Under the pieces are notes generated by a model that made no database searches, had not been told where the DNA came from, and worked only from the letters and a program-made list of their open reading frames with translations. From Flammula alnicola (lineage: Eukaryota; Basidiomycota; Agaricomycetes; Agaricales; Strophariaceae): 64,000 nucleotides of DNA. Below, in pieces: positions 59,866 through 64,000 of this stretch. Every line of letters starts with the position of its first letter. Within the stretch, counting starts at the first letter, position 1. The translations under genes and the position numbers were made by a program. The DNA lies in the NCBI GenBank assembly GCA_015499995.1, contig JADNRV010000051.1, positions 62,001-126,000 of the forward strand. The letters run 5' to 3'.

Positions 59866-62038
59866 ATGGCTGTTCTTTACGAGAAGGGCTCTGCGGACGA
59901 TGTCGTGACCACTACAGTCGCGTCCTCATCCATACACAAGTCCGATTTGGAGGTGTCGCACCTAGAGACCTCCAGTTTCGATAGTGTGGACGATGCCGAC
60001 ATTAAGGCTGCGGTACGCAAGATGGACTGGACGATTTTGCCCATTATGACCATGTTCTACTTGTTATCGTTCTTGGTAGGGCTCCTGATTTCGTTCACCT
60101 ATGATATTTACTCACCTGCTTGATTTACTGCTTGTTAGGATCGCTCGAATATTGGTAAGTTTTCGGATCTTACATTAAATACATGCACTCACGAAACGTC
60201 ATAGGTAATGCTAGAATCGCCGGACTACAGAAAGGCCTACGTATGACAGATATTCAGTACGAGATCGCTGTTACTATCACCTATGTGTATGCATGCTTTC
60301 TTTTCTCTCGCCGCTCGGCAAGAAATTGACATTTCTTCAGGCCTTACATCCTTGCGGAACTCCCATCGAATCTCTTGCTCCGCAAGATTGGTCCCAATAT
60401 ACTCATGCCAACGATCCTTACCATTTGGGGTATTATCGTTACGATGCAAGGCTTTGTGAAATCATATCACGGGCTTATCGTTGCCCGAGCGTTCCTTGGA
60501 CTTGTGGAGGGCCCAATGTTCCCTGGCATCGTGCTGTACCTCTCTGGTTTCTACACACGCGCGGAACTTTCCCTGCGGTACGCGCTTGACCCCATGCCGC
60601 GATTTCGGTAACTAATATTTTGTTTAAAGGATCGCTTTCTTCTTTTCTGCCGCGTCGGTGCGTTGATAGATCACGAATGTCGTTCCGTATAACTCACACT
60701 CTGATTGCCAGCTTTCGGGCGCTTTTTCAGGCCTTCTCGCAGCAGCGATTGCGAACATGCACGGTGTTGGAGGCAAGCCAGCCTGGGCCTGGATTTTCAT
60801 TCTGGTTGGTCTTCCTTCTAATTTACATGCAGTTTAGAGCCAATTGTTGTAATAATTCCCATAGGAAGGCCTCTTCAGTGTACTTGTGGGCATTTCCGCC
60901 TTCTTCCTCGTCCCTGCAACGCCCAGGCAATCCAGGTTTCTCTCCGATTCCCAAAAAGAGTGCGATATTCTTTTCCCTGTGGCCTCTGAGATCCATGTTA
61001 ACACCCTCGAAATGTAGGATGATCATGCGACGCCTGGAGAAAGACCGTCCATTTGTTAACCCCCTCGACCAGTTCTCCTTCAAGCAGGTTTGGGCTTCGA
61101 TCACCTCCCCGCACGTTGTGATCATGTTCTTGCTGTACTTCATTGGCGGTACAAACCTTTATGGTCTTGCGCTCTTCCTGCCGTCCATTGTCAACGAGCT
61201 GGGATTCAGTCCGAATAAATCGCAACTGCTCAGCGTTGGTCCGTATGCTGTCGGATTTTTCGGTGCGTCTAGCTTCGCGCTCCATATATTAAATTTGTGT
61301 CTGACATCCGGGCATTCTGAAGTTACATTGCTCCTGGCGTACGTTTCTGACAAGTACAAGACCCGATTCGTGCCTCTCGTTGTGGTTTGCACACTTGCTG
61401 TTGCGGGATACGCAATGTTCTTTGGTGAGCCTGAGTTTGCATCAAAGGACATGGGGTCTGTACTTACAAATTTAAATGGGAAAGTGGCGGAGAGCAAGCA
61501 TATGGCCTATGGGGCTCTATATCTGATGGTTCCAGGGGTATATGCGAGGACGCCCGTCATTTCTGCCTGGATTTCTAATAACTCCGAACCTTATTATCGG
61601 AGAGCGACTAGCATTGCGATGGGCTTCGTCGCCTCAAATGCGGTATGTTTTCTCTCACAGATAAACTTGACATCGCAGCGGAATTCATACCAACCCATTT
61701 TTTTTTCAGGGCGGTATCTTGAGCACTTGGCGCTATCCATCCAAGGAAGGACCCAGGTTCCGAAAGACGACGATTATGAACCTTGTCTTGTGAGTTGAAG
61801 TTGACTCCAACCAACATCGAGTAATTTGACTAATTTATTGACTTTCATCTAAAGCTCCCTCGTGTCAATCCTTCTAGCAATCTTAAATGCGCTAGTACTC
61901 AACTATCTGAGCAAGCGGAAGCAACGTTCTCGGAAGCAGATTTTGGCACCCTATGCCACCGAGGAGGAACCGGAGGGCGGTGTACGTGCATGGGTTGAAT
62001 TGGGCGATCGTCACCCAGACTTCCACTATGTAATCTGA
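59866..62038 (+). CDS. MFS transporter, allantoate permease (Dal5/ACS) family
   Basis: Anion:cation symporter family protein of the plasma membrane; members import allantoate, nicotinate, pantothenate and similar organic anions. Twelve exons (59866-60075, 60139-60154, 60205-60286, 60341-60577, 60630-60657, 60712-60804, 60865-60959, 61018-61262, 61323-61424, 61485-61642, 61710-61789, 61855-62038) give 509 residues; exon 2 is 16 nt. Family marks are WTILPIMTMFYLLSFLDRSN, IGNARIAGLQKGLRMTD, AELPSNLLLRKIGP, ARAFLGLVEGPMFPGIVLYL, FYTRAELSLR and RATSIAMGFVASNAGGILST. The cytosolic end is VRAWVELGDRHPDFHYVI, typical of the family. The intron 61425-61484 is 60 nt and in frame, so its removal is likely but not forced. 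The substrate cannot be read from the sequence. Confidence 0.9.
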
Positions 62039-62258
62039 TGGCTTCTAAGGCCTCGAGCTCTTTGGATATATCAAGTATAACTTTGTACAGAAAATCTTTA
62101 ATAGTTAGGTTCCATCAATGAATTTTACGACCATTCTGAGAATGTACGGTGCTCGAATACAAGTCCGCTTGGCCACATATGGCGACATTGATAACGAAAA
62201 CTCGAGATGCCTCTAGGATGGGTGAAAATGAAGAGGGACTAGACTGCTGTCGAAAGTT

Positions 62259-62816
62259 AACAACTAGCTTAGCATCTGGAAGCATACAAGTAAGCGCCCG
62301 TCCGGTACCTCGTCCAATTCACAATTGTGACCCGTCCACCGAGGCGATCACAAGTGCTTATTCAAGTATTCCTGGTGGCCTCATCGCGTCAGATACTATA
62401 CGTATTGGCAAACCCAGGCGACATATCTATGTAGTACGGGGAGCAAATATGAATTTGCGGCGAAAGGGGATCAAGGGGTTGACAAAAGCGAGGTCAAATG
62501 ACCGCGTTCCAGCGTGAATTTCAACAATGATTCATCAACAACTAGCTTAGCATCTGGAAGCACACAAGTAAGCGCCCGTCCGGTACCCCGTCCAATTCAC
62601 AATTTTGACCCGTCCACCGAGGCGATCACAAATGCTCATTCAAGTATTCCTGGTGGCCTCATCGTGTCAGATGCTATACGTATTGGCAAACCCAGGCGAC
62701 ATACCTATGTAGTACGGGGAGCAAATATGAATTTGCTGCCAAGGGGGATCAAGGTCTGCAAAAGCGAGGGTAACCGTCAAATGACCGCGTTTCAGCGTGA
62801 ACTTCAGCAATGATTC
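62259..62816. repeat. Tandem duplication, two diverged copies of about 278 bp
   Basis: Copy 1 (62259-62536) and copy 2 (62537-62816) both run from AACAACTAGCTTAGCATCTG to TTCA(A/G)CAATGATTC. They share most positions, including GTAAGCGCCCGTCCGGTACC/CC. Most differences are transitions. Both copies remain open in the same frame for about 85 codons (PVPRPIHN, DPSTEAIT, SSIPGGLI, IRIGKPRRH, YVVRGANMNL), with amino acid changes between them. No known domain. Confidence 0.85.
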
Positions 62817-63745
62817 GTCTTAGTTCCCTCTAGGATCTAACGAGCTCAGAGTGGCCCATCCGCACAATACCGCTTGGGGGTTCATCGGGAGCGGAGTGAT
62901 AGTAGTTACCGATGGTATAGACTTGTGTGGCGGCGGTGCCGATAGACCGACGTCTACCGATCAAGCCTATAGAGTGTCGGGCGCCAGGTAAATTGATTTG
63001 ATGGTCTACGGAAGAGCCGCGGTGCAATATGACGGACGCACGGAAAGAGGCTCAGAGTCGGACTGAGTGCTCGCGTTTGTCGTGATTGGCTTTCCAAGAT
63101 GGCTGGATTCGTCGTCTTGTGCGAAGGCGCCTTAACGCCTTCTTAACAATCATCTAATCGTTTGATGAAAAGCTTATCCCCAACATTGATGAAATCGAAT
63201 GGATCAATGACAATCTGAATCATGTCACCGTTGGTATCCATCTGGTAGGTATCTCCACTTCTACACACAGTGGACCGCAACGCAACGCAAGGCTGGCGTA
63301 ACTTGGGTGGTCGGAATATGGACATCGAATAACAGGAAGTTGAAGCGCCTCAGAACGATCAATATGTAGCGGCAGCTTGTTTCACACCGCTATTGCAATG
63401 GAAGTGTTGATTCTTGTCGGCGGTCATAGGGCGGCGTCCAGAACACGAGAAATTACAGCAAGACGAACAAGCTTAAGGGCAGGTGACTGAAGGATTCAAT
63501 CGTCGTGAACGGGGTGATGATTGATTTTAAAGAGAGTAAGGAAGGGGAACCGTGCATACCGACGATCTGGTTGTCGTTCGTCTAGCGTGTCGAATGGCGC
63601 GACTCGCCAGAAAACGTTAACGCATCTATCCCTGGGCACGATTGTCGAAATTATCATCTTGTTGTGGACCATGCTCTCCGTATTTTTGCGTTAGGCCTAT
63701 AGATATGATAAGTACACGAAATAGATGTATTGTTACCCAATGCAC
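62817..63745. other. Region without recognised genes
   Basis: Short frames only on both strands. Nothing I can name. Confidence 0.4.
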
Positions 63746-63979
63746 CTAAATTTTATTCAGAGTTCTTCCAGCACCAGCTGCAGCATGATTCAACGTCAAT
63801 AATTCAAGGACCCAAGCTATGGTCAAGCGCTGTCCATAAGTTCCAGATCTCTCTCCTGGGTCGTCTCCGATACTCATGAAATGGACTATAAGATCAACGA
63901 CGCCTTTGAAACTCGAGATAGTATGTGCGCGTACTCGTAGTGCGCGTAGCTTGACAATAGCAACAGCCTCCAACAGGTC
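63746..63979 (-). CDS. Possible terminal exon of a gene beyond the right edge
   Basis: A clean acceptor (CTATTATAG) at 63980-63988 precedes an open stretch starting DLLEAVAIVKLRALRVRAHT and ending AAGAGRTLNKI-stop, 77 residues in phase 0. The composition is protein-like, but there is no known domain. The remainder would lie outside the window, so this cannot be confirmed here. Confidence 0.3.
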   Translation of the reverse strand, partial: DLLEAVAIVKLRALRVRAHTISSFKGVVDLIVHFMSIGDDPGERSGTYGQRLTIAWVLELLTLNHAAAGAGRTLNKI

Positions 63980-64000
63980 CTATAATAGTATGGAATGAAC

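Overview
The window is nuclear DNA from a mushroom-forming basidiomycete (Agaricomycetes). Genes are split by many short GT-AG introns, mostly about 45-80 nt, with exons as small as 14-20 nt. The gene content fits: a class II secretory peroxidase, a DUF6534-type seven-helix membrane protein, a Cla4-like PAK kinase, an MYND/TPR-like protein, a GH78 rhamnosidase and a xanthine dioxygenase. No bacterial or organellar features were seen. All names come from reading translated exons by eye; no database search was run. For most genes I summed exon lengths and checked splice phases. Every gene checked closes in frame except the partial trehalose gene, which is one base short.

Layout. 0-2.7 kb: 5' part of a trehalose-phosphate synthase/phosphatase gene (minus). 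4.4-7.0 kb: secreted GH78 alpha-L-rhamnosidase (minus). 8.1-13.3 kb: housekeeping genes (HAPSTR1/TAPR1-like, a MIC26/27 MICOS subunit, an RBR ubiquitin ligase). 13.8-18.8 kb: a divergent purine-use pair, a xanthine/uric-acid permease and an alpha-ketoglutarate-dependent xanthine dioxygenase, sharing a 958-bp promoter region with a CGG-N6-CCG palindrome. 20.2-27.1 kb: DUF6534 membrane protein, CNOT11, tRNA-Glu with an 8-nt intron, MYND-finger protein. 27.1-37.7 kb: a gene-poor stretch with only a PPxY-bearing membrane protein and one doubtful small gene. 37.7-42.2 kb: class II peroxidase with an atypical active site, and an F-box-like protein. 42.3-43.1 kb: a non-autonomous DNA transposon. 43.5-54.8 kb: PAK kinase, a small secreted protein, a tail-anchored protein and a CCCH zinc-finger protein. 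55.0-57.1 kb: a graveyard with a broken, inverted VPS11 copy and a second 8-bp-TSD transposon. 59.9-62.0 kb: an allantoate-permease-type MFS transporter. 62.3-62.8 kb: a diverged tandem duplication. The right end may hold the last exon of another gene.

How the parts relate. The clearest functional unit is the permease plus xanthine dioxygenase: one imports xanthine/urate, the other oxidises xanthine to urate, and the shared promoter carries a site of the type bound by the purine regulator UaY. The two transposons are different families, but both have 8-bp target duplications and both carry end-proximal repeats in direct rather than inverted orientation. The oddest coding items are the one-base frameshift in a universally conserved TPS motif, a peroxidase that lacks the catalytic tryptophan and has only two of three Mn ligands, and a GC-AG intron splitting the MYND finger.
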